From Nocardia uniformis NBRC 13702 (GTDB lineage Bacteria; Actinomycetota; Actinomycetes; Mycobacteriales; Mycobacteriaceae), in assembly GCF_001613345.1 (NCBI RefSeq), contig NZ_BDCE01000066.1, positions 1 through 64,000 of the forward strand: a stretch of 64,000 nucleotides of DNA, read 5' to 3'. The notes under the pieces were generated by a model. It was given only the letters and a program-made list of their open reading frames with translations, did no database searches and was not told the origin of the DNA. The stretch's first letter is position 1. The number at the start of each line of letters is the position of its first letter. A program made the translations under genes and the position numbers. Positions 1-8,857 of the stretch are shown one piece after another.

Positions 1-34
1 CGGCACTTTCAACCTCGGCAATGCGATGCACGTA

Positions 35-856
35 TTACCCTGGCGCGCTACCTGTTTCGAGCACCACCGCCGTACTCGCCGCCAAGGACGTGCAAGCGGA
101 GGTGTCCTTCAGGTCCACGCCCGAACGACCGAGTCGGCGGGCACCGTCGACCAGTCCCTCGACGACCTGAGCGGCGCGCGCGTACGTAAGACCTTCCGGC
201 GGATGGATATTGGAGACGCAGTTGCGTTCGGCATCGGCGCGCCCGGGCCGGGGGCGATGGGTCAGATAGATGCCGAGGCTGTCGGCGACCGAGAGACCGG
301 GCCGTTCACCGATGAGAACCAGCACCGTGGTCACGCCCAGTGCCGCACCGATGTGATCGCCGAGAGCGACACGGGCCTGTGTGGCGATCACCGGCGGCGC
401 GAACGTGTAGCGCTCCCCCAGCTTCTCGGTCAGCGCGCACAGCATGGGGATACCGTGCTCGACGAGGGCGAGCGGCGAGAGTCCGTCCGCCAACACGAAT
501 CCGATATCCGCACCGGTACCGGCCACTGCCGAAAGCCCTTGTCCGGCAGACGATTCGTCGGGCAGTCGACCCAGGTCCGGACGGCGCAGGTATTCGGACC
601 GGTCGGACGCGCGGCTGCGCACGTGGACCGGCTCTCCCAGCCCGAGCGCCGCTACCCGCGTAGCGAACCCGTCCGCGTCGAGCGGCGTATGCACCGCATC
701 GCGAGCGGCCGCGTGCGCGGCCCGAAATTCCAATACTCGACCGGTGGGCAGTGCGTCTCCCGCCCGGCCCAGCCCGATGCGCGCCTGTGTGGTTCGCCGT
801 AGTTCGGTCCAGAACCCCTCCGCCGCGGCGCTTTCCAGTCGCTCAGCCCGCGTCAT
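35..856 (-). CDS. eutC: Ethanolamine ammonia-lyase small subunit
   Basis: Small subunit of the adenosylcobalamin-dependent lyase that splits ethanolamine into acetaldehyde and ammonia. The 273 residues carry the EutC signatures GERPGLS (about 183-189) and RNCVSNIHPP (about 211-220). I place the start at the ATG that overlaps the eutB stop codon (ATGA). A longer frame exists upstream, but it only runs antisense through the eutB end. Gene order permease-eutB-eutC, all on the minus strand with 4-bp overlaps, indicates translational coupling of a short ethanolamine operon. No microcompartment shell genes lie beside it, so acetaldehyde is presumably handled by cytosolic dehydrogenases elsewhere. 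The identification rests on motifs and on the partner subunit next door. Confidence 0.95.
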   Translation of the reverse strand: MTRAERLESAAAEGFWTELRRTTQARIGLGRAGDALPTGRVLEFRAAHAAARDAVHTPLDADGFATRVAALGLGEPVHVRSRASDRSEYLRRPDLGRLPDESSAGQGLSAVAGTGADIGFVLADGLSPLALVEHGIPMLCALTEKLGERYTFAPPVIATQARVALGDHIGAALGVTTVLVLIGERPGLSVADSLGIYLTHRPRPGRADAERNCVSNIHPPEGLTYARAAQVVEGLVDGARRLGRSGVDLKDTSACTSLAASTAVVLETGSAPG

Positions 857-2265
857 GACGCACTCGCCAGCGCGCGCAGCGGCGAGGACAGCGCTTCGAC
901 CGGCCGTACGCGACCGTGGGCATCGAGCATCCCGAGCCGGTCCAGCCACGCCTCGAATTCGGGAGCGGGCCGCAGTCCCAATACTTTTCGCACGTACAGG
1001 GCGTCGTGGTAGGCGAGACTCTGATAGCCGAGCATGACGTCATCCGCACCGGGTACGGCAATGACGAAGGCGCATCCGGCCGCACCCAGCAGGGTCAGCA
1101 GGTTGTCCATATCGTCCTGGTCGGCTTCGGCGTGATTGGTGTAGCAGACATCGACACCCATCGGCAGCCCCAGCAGCTTCCCGCAGAAGTGGTCCTCGAG
1201 CCCGGCGCGAATGATCTGCTTACCGTCGTAGAGGTATTCGGGACCGATGAATCCCACCACGGTATTCACCAGTAGCGGATCCAGGTCACGGGCCACCGCG
1301 TACGCCCGGGTCTCCAGGGTCTGCTGGTCGACCGGCTTCCCGCCGGTACCGAGGTGCGCACCGGCGGACAGCGCCGATCCCTGCCCGGTCTCCAGGTACA
1401 TGACGTTGTCACCGACGGTTCCACGCCGTAGCGACTTTCCGGCCGCATTGGCTTCCCGCAGCAGCGACATGTTCACGCCGAACCCGGTATTCGCCCCTTC
1501 GGTGCCCGCGATGGACTGGAAGACCAGGTCCACCGGCGCACCCGCCTCGATCAACCCCATGGTGGTGGTGACATGGGAGAGCACACACGACTGGGTCGGA
1601 ATATCGAAGCGTTGACGCACCTCGTCGAGCAGATACAGCAAATCGGCTGTGGCCCTCGGGGAATCGGTGGCCGGGTTGATACCGATCACCGCGTCTCCAC
1701 AGCCGAGCAGCAGACCGTCCAGGACGGCCGCGGCGATACCGCGCGGATCATCGGTGGGATGGTTCGGTTGCAGCCGGGTGGCGAGGGTACCGGGCAGCCC
1801 GACGGTCGTGCGAAAACCGGCCCGCACCTCCGTGGCTCGCGCCACCGCGATGAGATCCTGATTGCGCATGAGTTTGCTGACCGCGGCGACCATTTCGGGC
1901 GTGAGGCCCGTCGATACCGACGCCAGCGTGACGGCGGCGGCATCGGTGGCGGCGACCGCCAGCAGCCAGTCCCGCAGCCCCCCGACGGTGAGATGCGAAA
2001 TCGCTCGGAACGCGGCGCGATCGTGACTGTCGATAATCAGCCGGGTGACCTCGTCGGTCTCATACGGCACCACCGGATCCTCGAGGAATGTCGCCAGCGG
2101 CACCTCGGCGAGCGCCCACTGCGCCGCCGCCCGCTCGGCATCGGAATGCGCCGCGCACCCGGCCAATTCGTCACCGCTGCGCAATGGCGTCGCCTTGGCC
2201 AGTAGTTCGACCAGACCGTCGAACCGGTAGCTCACCGTGCCGATTCGCTGCTGATACACCGTCAT
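853..2265 (-). CDS. eutB: Ethanolamine ammonia-lyase large subunit
   Basis: Catalytic large subunit of ethanolamine ammonia-lyase, 470 residues, the family's usual size. It forms the TIM-barrel active site and binds B12 together with EutC. Recognisable blocks are LLGCGDAVIGINP (about 186-198) and FQSIAGTEGANTGFG (about 249-263). The ATG overlaps the permease stop codon by 4 bp and the stop overlaps the eutC ATG by 4 bp, so the three genes are coupled. The product links ethanolamine, a phospholipid head group, to acetaldehyde/acetyl-CoA and ammonium. No dedicated regulator (such as EutR) is adjacent within the window. Confidence 0.97.
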   Translation of the reverse strand: MTVYQQRIGTVSYRFDGLVELLAKATPLRSGDELAGCAAHSDAERAAAQWALAEVPLATFLEDPVVPYETDEVTRLIIDSHDRAAFRAISHLTVGGLRDWLLAVAATDAAAVTLASVSTGLTPEMVAAVSKLMRNQDLIAVARATEVRAGFRTTVGLPGTLATRLQPNHPTDDPRGIAAAVLDGLLLGCGDAVIGINPATDSPRATADLLYLLDEVRQRFDIPTQSCVLSHVTTTMGLIEAGAPVDLVFQSIAGTEGANTGFGVNMSLLREANAAGKSLRRGTVGDNVMYLETGQGSALSAGAHLGTGGKPVDQQTLETRAYAVARDLDPLLVNTVVGFIGPEYLYDGKQIIRAGLEDHFCGKLLGLPMGVDVCYTNHAEADQDDMDNLLTLLGAAGCAFVIAVPGADDVMLGYQSLAYHDALYVRKVLGLRPAPEFEAWLDRLGMLDAHGRVRPVEALSSPLRALASAS

Positions 2266-3683
2266 TCGAGATCCTCCGAAGCGCGAGCGAGCACCGCGAA
2301 CTCCTCATCCGGCGAACTCGCCACCAGACGGTGACGGCTGTAGAGGCCGAAGTAGAGCAGGAAGCCGCAGAACGCCGCCAGCGTCCAGCCCGCCGCGACC
2401 GGATCCACCAGGAAGGTCGCCACCACGGCGATACACGCCACGACCAGCGCGAATCCCGTGGTCACCATCCCGCCCGGCGTCCGATAGGGCCGCCGCATAC
2501 CGGGTTCGCGCACCCGCAGCACAATGTGGCTCACCATCATGAGCACATAGCTGACCGCCGCCCCGAAGACCGCCATATTCAACAGCATCGCGCCCTCACC
2601 GGTCAGCGAGAGCCCGAAGCCGATAATGCCCGGCACGATCAACGCCAGCACGGGTGCCTTGCGAGAGTTGGTGACCGACAGGCTCGTCGGCAGATAACCG
2701 GCCCGCGAGAGCGCGAAAGTCTGGCGCGAGTAGGCGTACACGATGGAGAAGAAGCTCGCGACCAGCCCCGCCAGGCCGATGTAATTGACCACCTTCGCGG
2801 CACCGCTGCTGCCCAGGGCCTCGACGAGTGGGTTGTCCGAGGTCGAAAGCGCCTGCGCACCAAGTGCTCCGGTGGACAGCACCAGGACGAGTCCGCCGGT
2901 TACGAGCAGGACCAGCATGGCGGCGATAATGCCCTTGGGCACATTCTTCTCCGGCTCCCGCGCCTCTTCGGCGGCCAACGGCACACCTTCCACAGCGAGG
3001 AAGAACCAAATGGCGAACGGGATGGCCGCCCAGATACCGAATGTCCCGAACGGCAGGAACGACGAACTGCCCAGCGCGTCCGGATCCGCGGGGATATCGG
3101 TGAGATTGCCGAGATCGAAACGACCCCAGGCGAAAACGGCGAAGATGAGCAGACCGACCAGCGCGATCACGGTAATCACGCACATCACCTTGAGCGCCTC
3201 GCCCGCCCCCGCCAGGTGAATGCCGATGAACAGGGCGTACACCGCCAGGTACACCCACCATCCGTCGGTGATCCCGAAGAGGTTCAGCGACTCCACATAT
3301 CCGCCGATGAAGGTGGCGATGGCCGCGGGCGCGATGGCGTATTCGATGAGAATGGCCGCGCCCGTGGCGAATCCGCCCCAGGGTCCGAGCGCGCGCCGGG
3401 CGAAGGTGTAGCCGCCGCCCGCCGCGGGCAGGGCCGCCGACAGCTCCGCCATACCCAACACCATGGCCAGGTACATACCCGCGATCACCACGGTGGCGAT
3501 CAGCAGTCCACCGAATCCGCCCTGTGCCAGACCGAAATTCCATCCGGAGTAGTCACCGGAGATCACGTAGCTGACGCCGAGGCCGGCCAGCAGCAGCCAG
3601 CCCGCCGATCCGGAGCGCAGCGTTCTTCTCGCCAAGTAGTCGTCGGTGCTGTCGCTCGCCGTCGGCCGTGTCGCAGTTGCCAT
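2262..3683 (-). CDS. eat: Ethanolamine permease (APC superfamily)
   Basis: Twelve-helix amino acid-polyamine-organocation transporter, 473 residues, first gene of the eutBC operon. The N-terminal block GVSYVISGDYSGWNFGLAQG (about 31-50) is typical of ethanolamine permeases, and the position directly before eutB supports that substrate rather than an amino acid. I choose the ATG at 3683 because AGGAG lies 12 bases upstream; the frame stays open to an upstream ATG, but that extension is polar and has no ribosome-binding site. The last codon overlaps the eutB start (ATGA). It should sit in the cytoplasmic membrane and import ethanolamine by proton symport or exchange. The symbol follows the family name for ethanolamine permeases. 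Confidence 0.9.
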   Translation of the reverse strand: MATATRPTASDSTDDYLARRTLRSGSAGWLLLAGLGVSYVISGDYSGWNFGLAQGGFGGLLIATVVIAGMYLAMVLGMAELSAALPAAGGGYTFARRALGPWGGFATGAAILIEYAIAPAAIATFIGGYVESLNLFGITDGWWVYLAVYALFIGIHLAGAGEALKVMCVITVIALVGLLIFAVFAWGRFDLGNLTDIPADPDALGSSSFLPFGTFGIWAAIPFAIWFFLAVEGVPLAAEEAREPEKNVPKGIIAAMLVLLVTGGLVLVLSTGALGAQALSTSDNPLVEALGSSGAAKVVNYIGLAGLVASFFSIVYAYSRQTFALSRAGYLPTSLSVTNSRKAPVLALIVPGIIGFGLSLTGEGAMLLNMAVFGAAVSYVLMMVSHIVLRVREPGMRRPYRTPGGMVTTGFALVVACIAVVATFLVDPVAAGWTLAAFCGFLLYFGLYSRHRLVASSPDEEFAVLARASEDLE

Positions 3684-3853
3684 AGAGGGACCGCACTCCT
3701 CGCATCTCGGTTGATCATCCGCCCAGTAGGGCGGATTCCCTAGATCCTCCGCATGCATGTTGCTGTCGTGTAACTACTGGTTTCCCGGGACATCACGGCG
3801 TATTACGGACGCGCTGCGGGCCTTATCACCCCTGGTCACGCACAATCGCAGTC

Positions 3854-4690
3854 ATGAAGCCCCCGTCCAGCAGGTATCGCTCGCCGTGGACCCGGACCGT
3901 CGACCTCGCCGACGAGTTCCGGGAGTTGCGCGCCTGGTGGGGGCAACCGCACAAGGGCGGCCGGGCCCAGCGCGCGTTCCGCGATCACCTGGCGGCCGCA
4001 CCCGCCAGCGTCGCGTACGCCTTCACCCTGTTCGTCACCTGGTGGACGCTGCGCGGCGCGAGCGAACTCGTCGGCCACCGGCTGATCCTGTCCGCGTCCA
4101 CCAATCTGGCGAATATGCGCCGCGACCCGATCCAGGTGCTGGTGGCGTCGGCGTTCTGGGTGGACGGCCCGTTCCCGTGGGAATTCATCGTCATGTTCCT
4201 GGTGGTGATGGTGGCCGCCGAGCGCTGGCTGGGCACGCTGCGCTGGATCTTCGTCTTCGCCGCCGGACATATCGGGGCGACGCTGATCACGGTGACCGGT
4301 ATCGCGTACGCCGTGGACCGCGACCTCATCCCGCTGCGGGTGGTGTCGGCCTCGGATGTGGGCCCCAGCTACGGGATTTCGGCCGTACTGGCCGCGTTGG
4401 CCTTCCGGGTGCGCGGGCGGCCGCGCTGGCTGTGGGTGGGCCTGCTGGTGGCCGTCTACAGCGCGGCCCTCCTGGATGGACGCACCTTCACCGATTACGG
4501 TCACCTACTCGCCCTGGCCATCGGCTTCACCGTGGGTGCTGTGGCGGTGTTCGGATCGCGGCGGATGGAACGGGCTGTCGCCCGGTCAGCCCACGACCGG
4601 GTCGACAGGGGCCGGGCGGTCGCGCTTGATCAACCCGACCACGGGCTCGACGAGCCGGGCCGCGATCGGCCCGAGGATCGCCATCAGTAG
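3854..4690 (+). CDS. Rhomboid-like integral membrane protein
   Basis: A 278-residue protein with about six hydrophobic segments (from about residue 50 to 235). It resembles the actinobacterial rhomboid-like family. Around residues 172-184 the stretch SYGISAVLAAL could supply a nucleophilic serine where rhomboids have GxSG, and the histidine in DYGHLLALAIG (about 217) could be its partner, so proteolytic activity is possible but not shown. The last 35 residues are polar and are encoded antisense to the C-terminus of the convergent antiporter, giving a 105-bp coding overlap. No functional link to its neighbours is evident. Confidence 0.75.
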   Translation: MKPPSSRYRSPWTRTVDLADEFRELRAWWGQPHKGGRAQRAFRDHLAAAPASVAYAFTLFVTWWTLRGASELVGHRLILSASTNLANMRRDPIQVLVASAFWVDGPFPWEFIVMFLVVMVAAERWLGTLRWIFVFAAGHIGATLITVTGIAYAVDRDLIPLRVVSASDVGPSYGISAVLAALAFRVRGRPRWLWVGLLVAVYSAALLDGRTFTDYGHLLALAIGFTVGAVAVFGSRRMERAVARSAHDRVDRGRAVALDQPDHGLDEPGRDRPEDRHQ

Positions 4691-5776
4691 GACATAGGCG
4701 GAGGCGAGGGCGGCGAACTTACCGTCCACCGCGCCCATCGATACCGCGAGTCCCGCGATGACAATGGAGAATTCGCCGCGCGCCACCAGTGCCGCACCCG
4801 CGCGGGCGCGACCCATCCGGCGAATGCCCTGCTGCCTGGCCGCCCACCAGCCGGTGCCGACCTTGGTCAGCGTGGTGACGACGGCCAGTGCTATCGCCCA
4901 GCCCAGTACCGGCGGTATGGCCCGCGGATCGGTACTGAGCCCGAAGGCGACGAAGAAGATGGCGGCGAACAGATCTCGTAGGGGCTCGAGCAGTTTCGCC
5001 GCCTGCTGCGCCGTCGATCCCGAGATGGCGATACCGAGCAGGAACGCGCCGACCGCCGCGGAGACGTTCAGCGACGAGGCGACGCCCGCGACCAGCAGTG
5101 CGGCCCCGAGCAGTTTGAGCAGGAACACCTCATTGTCGTCGCTGTTCACAATGGCCGACACGTATTTGCCGTAGCGCAGTGCCACCACGAGCACCACGGT
5201 GATGGCCGTCATGGCAATGGCGAGGGAGGTCATGCCGCTGACGAAGCCGAGGCCGGCCAGCATCATGGTGAGAACCGGCAGGTACACCGCCATGGCCAGA
5301 TCCTCGAACACCAGGATCGACAGGATTACCGGCGTCTCGCGGTTACCCAGTCGCCCGAGGTCATTGAGCACCTTCGCGACAATGCCGGAGGACGAGATGT
5401 AGGTGACGCCACCCATGGTGACCGCCCCGACCGCCCCCCATCCCAGCATGAGCGCGACGATCACACCCGGTGTGGCATTGGCGACGATATCGAGCAGGCC
5501 CGCCGACCAGGACCGCCGCATGCCCGTCACCAGTTCCGCGGCCGTGTACTCCAAGCCGAGGAGCAGGAGCAGCAGGACGACGCCGATCTCCCCGGCGATA
5601 TGGCCGAATTCGGCGGCCGCGTGCATTTCGACTATGCCGCCGGTACCGAAAGCCAAGCCGCCGATCAGGTACAGCGGGATCGGCGACATGCCGAAGCGGC
5701 CTGCCAGTCGACCCAACATGCCGAGCGCGAACAGGATCGCGCCGAGTTGGATGAGGGCTAGCGCGGTTCCATCCAC
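4586..5776 (-). CDS. K+/H+ antiporter membrane subunit, CPA2 (KefB/KhtU) family
   Basis: A 396-residue monovalent cation:proton antiporter-2 protein with about 12 transmembrane helices. Helix patterns include YISSSGIVAKVL (about 126-137, the KefB SS-G-I block) and VFEDLAMAVYLP (about 156-167), which carries the acidic residue normally needed for transport. It lacks a C-terminal TrkA_N domain. Regulation instead comes from the separate TrkA_C protein encoded 4 bp upstream, the KhtTU arrangement. Predicted role: K+ (or other cation) efflux in exchange for protons under pH or osmotic stress. The 3' end overlaps the convergent rhomboid-like gene by 105 bp. Confidence 0.88.
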   Translation of the reverse strand: MDGTALALIQLGAILFALGMLGRLAGRFGMSPIPLYLIGGLAFGTGGIVEMHAAAEFGHIAGEIGVVLLLLLLGLEYTAAELVTGMRRSWSAGLLDIVANATPGVIVALMLGWGAVGAVTMGGVTYISSSGIVAKVLNDLGRLGNRETPVILSILVFEDLAMAVYLPVLTMMLAGLGFVSGMTSLAIAMTAITVVLVVALRYGKYVSAIVNSDDNEVFLLKLLGAALLVAGVASSLNVSAAVGAFLLGIAISGSTAQQAAKLLEPLRDLFAAIFFVAFGLSTDPRAIPPVLGWAIALAVVTTLTKVGTGWWAARQQGIRRMGRARAGAALVARGEFSIVIAGLAVSMGAVDGKFAALASAYVLLMAILGPIAARLVEPVVGLIKRDRPAPVDPVVG

Positions 5777-5780
5777 GCGG

Positions 5781-6263
5781 TCAGCCGTCGGCTAGGACGC
5801 GGGCGGCGGCGTCCAGCCCGTTTGGAGTCCCGACAACGACGAGCAGATCACCGGTATCGAGTACGAAATCCGGTCCCGGCGAGGGATGCAACTGTCCGGC
5901 CCGCATGATCGCGACGATGGATGCCTTGGTGCGGGTGCGCATTCCGGTCTCCCCCAGCATGCGCCCCACATACGGCGATTTGCCGCCGACGGGCAATTGG
6001 CGGGTGGTGATCCCGGGTAGGTCCCGGTGGTCTTCCTTGAGGCTCTCCACCAATTGCGGGGCACCGAGCAGATTGGCCAGCACTGCGGCCTCGTCGGTCG
6101 TCAGCGGCACCTGCGCCAGACAGGCGTCGGGATCGTCGCGTTGCGACACGATCAGGTCGATGCCACCATCGCGATGTACAACCACCCCGATCCGGCGTCC
6201 GCCGCGAGATTCGAAATCTTTTCGCACACCGATGCCGGGCAGCGCAGTAACGTCGACGTTCAC
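5781..6263 (-). CDS. Antiporter regulatory subunit with TrkA_C domain (KhtT-like)
   Basis: A 160-residue soluble protein: an N-terminal region beginning with VNVDVTALPGIGVRKDF and a C-terminal RCK_C/TrkA_C domain (about 80-160, containing GRMLGETGMRTRTKASIVAI and ending DTGDLLVVVGTPNGL). Such subunits bind nucleotides and gate the CPA2 antiporter encoded immediately downstream with a 4-bp gap. The start is the GTG at 6263. The frame is open further up, but that part is Arg/Cys/Pro-rich and antisense to DUF952, and the family's N-terminus begins with this valine. Co-transcription with the antiporter is very likely. Confidence 0.87.
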   Translation of the reverse strand: MNVDVTALPGIGVRKDFESRGGRRIGVVVHRDGGIDLIVSQRDDPDACLAQVPLTTDEAAVLANLLGAPQLVESLKEDHRDLPGITTRQLPVGGKSPYVGRMLGETGMRTRTKASIVAIMRAGQLHPSPGPDFVLDTGDLLVVVGTPNGLDAAARVLADG

Positions 6264-6288
6264 GCCGTCCAGATTAAGGCAGACCCAA

Positions 6289-6672
6289 TCAGGACACCGG
6301 CAGCGGTACGAACGTGCCGTTCGCGTCGGGCCGATAGTCGGTGACCTCGACGACCGCGGCCACCGGCAGCGGCCCGTAGAGATGCGGAAACCGCATGGAA
6401 TCGGGATCGCCGGGCACACCCGGTTCCCACTTCACGGGGTGGGCCAGGCGAGCCGGGTCCAGCCAGAGCAGCACCAGATCCTGACGCCCGCGAAAGATCC
6501 GGTCCGCGGGCAGGTGCGCCTGGTACGGGGCGGAGAGGTGAATGAAGCCGACCTCGGCCAGCGACGGCGCGCGGTATTCGCCGTTCGCGCGAGCGGCCTC
6601 CCACTGCGCGCGAGCACAGATGTGGACGAGCGGGCCGGTGTGCGCGAGCGGTTCGGTAGCCACGACCGCCAC
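6289..6672 (-). CDS. DUF952 family protein
   Basis: A 127-residue cytoplasmic protein of the DUF952 family. The family pattern is visible as LVHICARAQWEAA (about 15-27), GFIHLSAPYQ (about 42-51), LVLLWLDPARL (about 67-77) and MRFPHLYGPLPVAAV (about 93-107). The fold is related to ADP-ribosyltransferase-like small proteins, but no biochemical function is established. The only start without large extension is the GTG at 6672. The true N-terminus could be a few codons later, since family members usually begin just before LVHIC. It is divergent from the acyl-CoA dehydrogenase with a 29-bp gap and codirectional with the antiporter pair. Confidence 0.8.
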   Translation of the reverse strand: MAVVATEPLAHTGPLVHICARAQWEAARANGEYRAPSLAEVGFIHLSAPYQAHLPADRIFRGRQDLVLLWLDPARLAHPVKWEPGVPGDPDSMRFPHLYGPLPVAAVVEVTDYRPDANGTFVPLPVS

Positions 6673-6701
6673 GATATCCCGGTCTCTGATAGACCGGGAC
6701 C

Positions 6702-8507
6702 ATGAATCCGTCGCTCATCATGTCCGCCCGCGATATCGAGTTCCTGCTGTACGACTGGCTGCGTGTGGAGACGCTGACGGCGCGCGAACGCTACGTCGAT
6801 CATTCGCGGGAGACCTTCGATCAGGTACTGCGGCTGAGCCAGGACCTGGCGACCCGGTACTTCGCCCCGCACAATCGCGAAAGCGACCTGCACGAACCCA
6901 CTTTCGACGGCGAGAAGGTCCATATCGCTCCGGCCGTGGGCGAGGCGCTGAAGGCCTTCGCCGATGCCGGGATGATCGGTGCGGCGATGGACTACGAGGT
7001 CGGCGGTATGCAGCTGCCCTACACCGTGTTCACCGCCTGCATGTCGTGGTTCCACGCCGCCAATGTGGGCACCACCGGATACGCGCTGCTCACCGCGGGC
7101 AATGCGAATCTGATTGCCGCGCACGGCACTCCGGAGCAGGTGGACCTGTTCATGCGGCCCATGCTCGACGGCCGCAACCTCGGCACCATGGCGCTGTCGG
7201 AGCCGCACGCCGGATCCAATCTCGCCGATATCACCACCCGTGCGGTGCCGCAGGACGACGGCACCTACCGGGTTTTCGGCCGCAAGATGTGGATTTCCGG
7301 TGGGGATCACGAACTTTCGGACAATATCGTCCACCTGGTGCTGGCCCGCATCCCCGGCGCTCCGGAGGGCACCCGCGGCATCTCGCTGTTCATCGTGCCG
7401 AAATACCTCCCCGATGCCGACGGCAATCCGGCGGTACGCAATGACGTGGTGCTGGCCGGGATCAATCACAAGATGGGCTGGCGCGGCACGGTCAATACCG
7501 CCCCGGTATTCGGCGACGGCCGCTTCACCCCCGGTGATCAACCCGGTGCCGTCGGCTACCTGGTGGGCGCGCCCAATCGTGGTCTGGCGTGCATGTTCTC
7601 GATGATGAACGAGGCCCGGCTCAGCGTCGGCCTCGCCGCCACCGCGCTCGGTTACACCGGATACCTGAAATCCCTGGACTACGCCCGCAATCGCCCGCAG
7701 GGCCGACCCCTGGGCGCCCGCGAAGGCGCGCAGGTCCCCATTGTCGATCATCCCGACGTCCGGCGGATGCTGTTGGCGCAGAAGGCCTATGCCGAGGGCG
7801 CGTTGGCCTTGCAGCTGTACTGCGCGAAGCTGGTCGACGATCTGCGCACCGCCACCGACGCCGATCGCGCCGCGACGCTGCTGCGCATCCTGACACCCAT
7901 CGCCAAGAGCTGGCCGTCCCAATGGTGCCTGACGGCAAACGATCTCGCCATCCAGGTGCACGGCGGGGCGGGCTACACCCGCGACTACGACGTGGAACAG
8001 CATTACCGCGACAACCGCCTCAACCCGATCCACGAGGGCACCCACGGGATCCAGAGCCTCGATCTGCTGGGCCGGGCCGTGACCGCCGAGGGCGGCGCGG
8101 CCCTGACCGCCCTGATCGATGCCATGGCGTCGACGGTGACCGCCGCCCGCACCACCGGGGACACCGAACTCACCGAATTCGCTGACGCTCTCGACCGCGC
8201 CGCGGGGCGAATCGCCGCGACGACCGCCATTCTCTGGCAGGACATGAACCCCGAGACGGCACTGGCCAACTCGGCGGCCTACCTGGAAGCGGTCGGTCAC
8301 GTGGTGTTGGCGTGGATCTGGCTGGAGCAGGCACTGGCCGCGAACGCGGCGGCCGAGCGTGGGCGGGGGTCCGATGCCTTCCAGCTCGGCAAGCGCGCGG
8401 CGGCCCGGTACTTCTTCCGCTGGGAACTGCCCCGCACGGCCCCGCTGTTCGATCTCCTCGACAGCCTCGACCGCACCACCCTCGACCTCGACGAAACCTG
8501 GTTCTGA
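6702..8507 (+). CDS. Long-form acyl-CoA dehydrogenase (DmdC/FadE-like)
   Basis: A 601-residue flavoprotein of the acyl-CoA dehydrogenase superfamily. An N-terminal helical domain (about 35-155) is followed by a middle beta-domain with SEPHAGSNLADI (about 166-177) and a C-terminal helical domain with QVHGGAGYTRDYDVEQHYRDN and the HEGT motif near residue 444 that supplies the catalytic glutamate. The extra C-terminal 130 residues are the extension found in 3-methylmercaptopropionyl-CoA dehydrogenase and relatives. It should oxidise an acyl-CoA to the 2-enoyl-CoA and pass electrons to ETF. The substrate cannot be read from sequence. A second ATG at 6720 is an alternative start. It stands alone with no beta-oxidation neighbours. 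Confidence 0.88.
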   Translation: MNPSLIMSARDIEFLLYDWLRVETLTARERYVDHSRETFDQVLRLSQDLATRYFAPHNRESDLHEPTFDGEKVHIAPAVGEALKAFADAGMIGAAMDYEVGGMQLPYTVFTACMSWFHAANVGTTGYALLTAGNANLIAAHGTPEQVDLFMRPMLDGRNLGTMALSEPHAGSNLADITTRAVPQDDGTYRVFGRKMWISGGDHELSDNIVHLVLARIPGAPEGTRGISLFIVPKYLPDADGNPAVRNDVVLAGINHKMGWRGTVNTAPVFGDGRFTPGDQPGAVGYLVGAPNRGLACMFSMMNEARLSVGLAATALGYTGYLKSLDYARNRPQGRPLGAREGAQVPIVDHPDVRRMLLAQKAYAEGALALQLYCAKLVDDLRTATDADRAATLLRILTPIAKSWPSQWCLTANDLAIQVHGGAGYTRDYDVEQHYRDNRLNPIHEGTHGIQSLDLLGRAVTAEGGAALTALIDAMASTVTAARTTGDTELTEFADALDRAAGRIAATTAILWQDMNPETALANSAAYLEAVGHVVLAWIWLEQALAANAAAERGRGSDAFQLGKRAAARYFFRWELPRTAPLFDLLDSLDRTTLDLDETWF

Positions 8508-8658
8508 AATAGGTCTCAACGGTGTTTGCTACCGGGTCCGTGCCGTTATCCAATAGGAGTGTGAGTGTCGATGCTCCCGGGTAGTCTCCCCGTAAGACAA
8601 CTGGATCGGCTGTTTTCGAAGGTGGCTTCGGCGGTTCGTGAGCATAGTCCTGGTGATG

Positions 8659-8699
8659 TTCGCTTTTAGCGAAACCGCAGGTCGTGTTAGCGAAAACAC
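8659..8699. promoter_or_regulatory. ClgR-like palindrome and repeat
   Basis: TTCGCT and AGCGAA arms around TTT at 8659-8673 fit the published ClgR box pattern (CGCYNANRGCG) with one mismatch. TTAGCGAAA recurs at 8687-8695 inside a second palindrome, GTGTT-N6-AACAC (8684-8699). Binding of ClgR is an inference from pattern only. Confidence 0.4.
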
Positions 8700-8784
8700 A
8701 AAGAAACATCTTCGGGAACAAAGACCCCGTCCCGAACGTCTGACAGAGTAGTCATCAGCCACTGCTGGGAAGTAGCGGTAGCGA

Positions 8785-8806
8785 GCCCGCGGAGTGGACC
8801 GCGGGC
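8785..8806. promoter_or_regulatory. Perfect GC hairpin in the DUF7455 leader
   Basis: GCCCGCGG and CCGCGGGC form an 8-bp perfect stem around a 6-base loop, ending 51 bases before the start codon at 8858. It may end read-through from upstream or act as a leader structure. No U-tract follows it. Confidence 0.45.
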
Positions 8807-8857
8807 CCCACACCAGGCGAACGGTGTGCGAGCACCCGGAGCCAGGACGGAGGAGTC

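Larger units (their letters stand above)
8508..8857. other. 350-bp intergenic region with regulatory palindromes
   Basis: No credible gene. It contains TTCGCTTTTAGCGAA (8659-8673), a second TTAGCGAAA copy at 8687-8695 in direct orientation 21 bp on, an ECF-type promoter candidate (GGAAC at 8715 and CGTC at 8737), and a perfect 8-bp stem hairpin (8785-8806). Together they suggest a long regulated leader for the small zinc protein at 8858. Confidence 0.6.

Noticed and set aside
2088..3743. 551-codon open frame opposite the ethanolamine permease and eutB start
   Set aside because: Its translation is Arg/Gln/His-rich without any family motif, and it is a mirror of a clear membrane transporter; typical high-GC antisense frame.
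6432..8519. 695-codon minus-strand frame opposite the acyl-CoA dehydrogenase
   Set aside because: It covers a gene with complete catalytic motifs on the other strand and shows no motif of its own.
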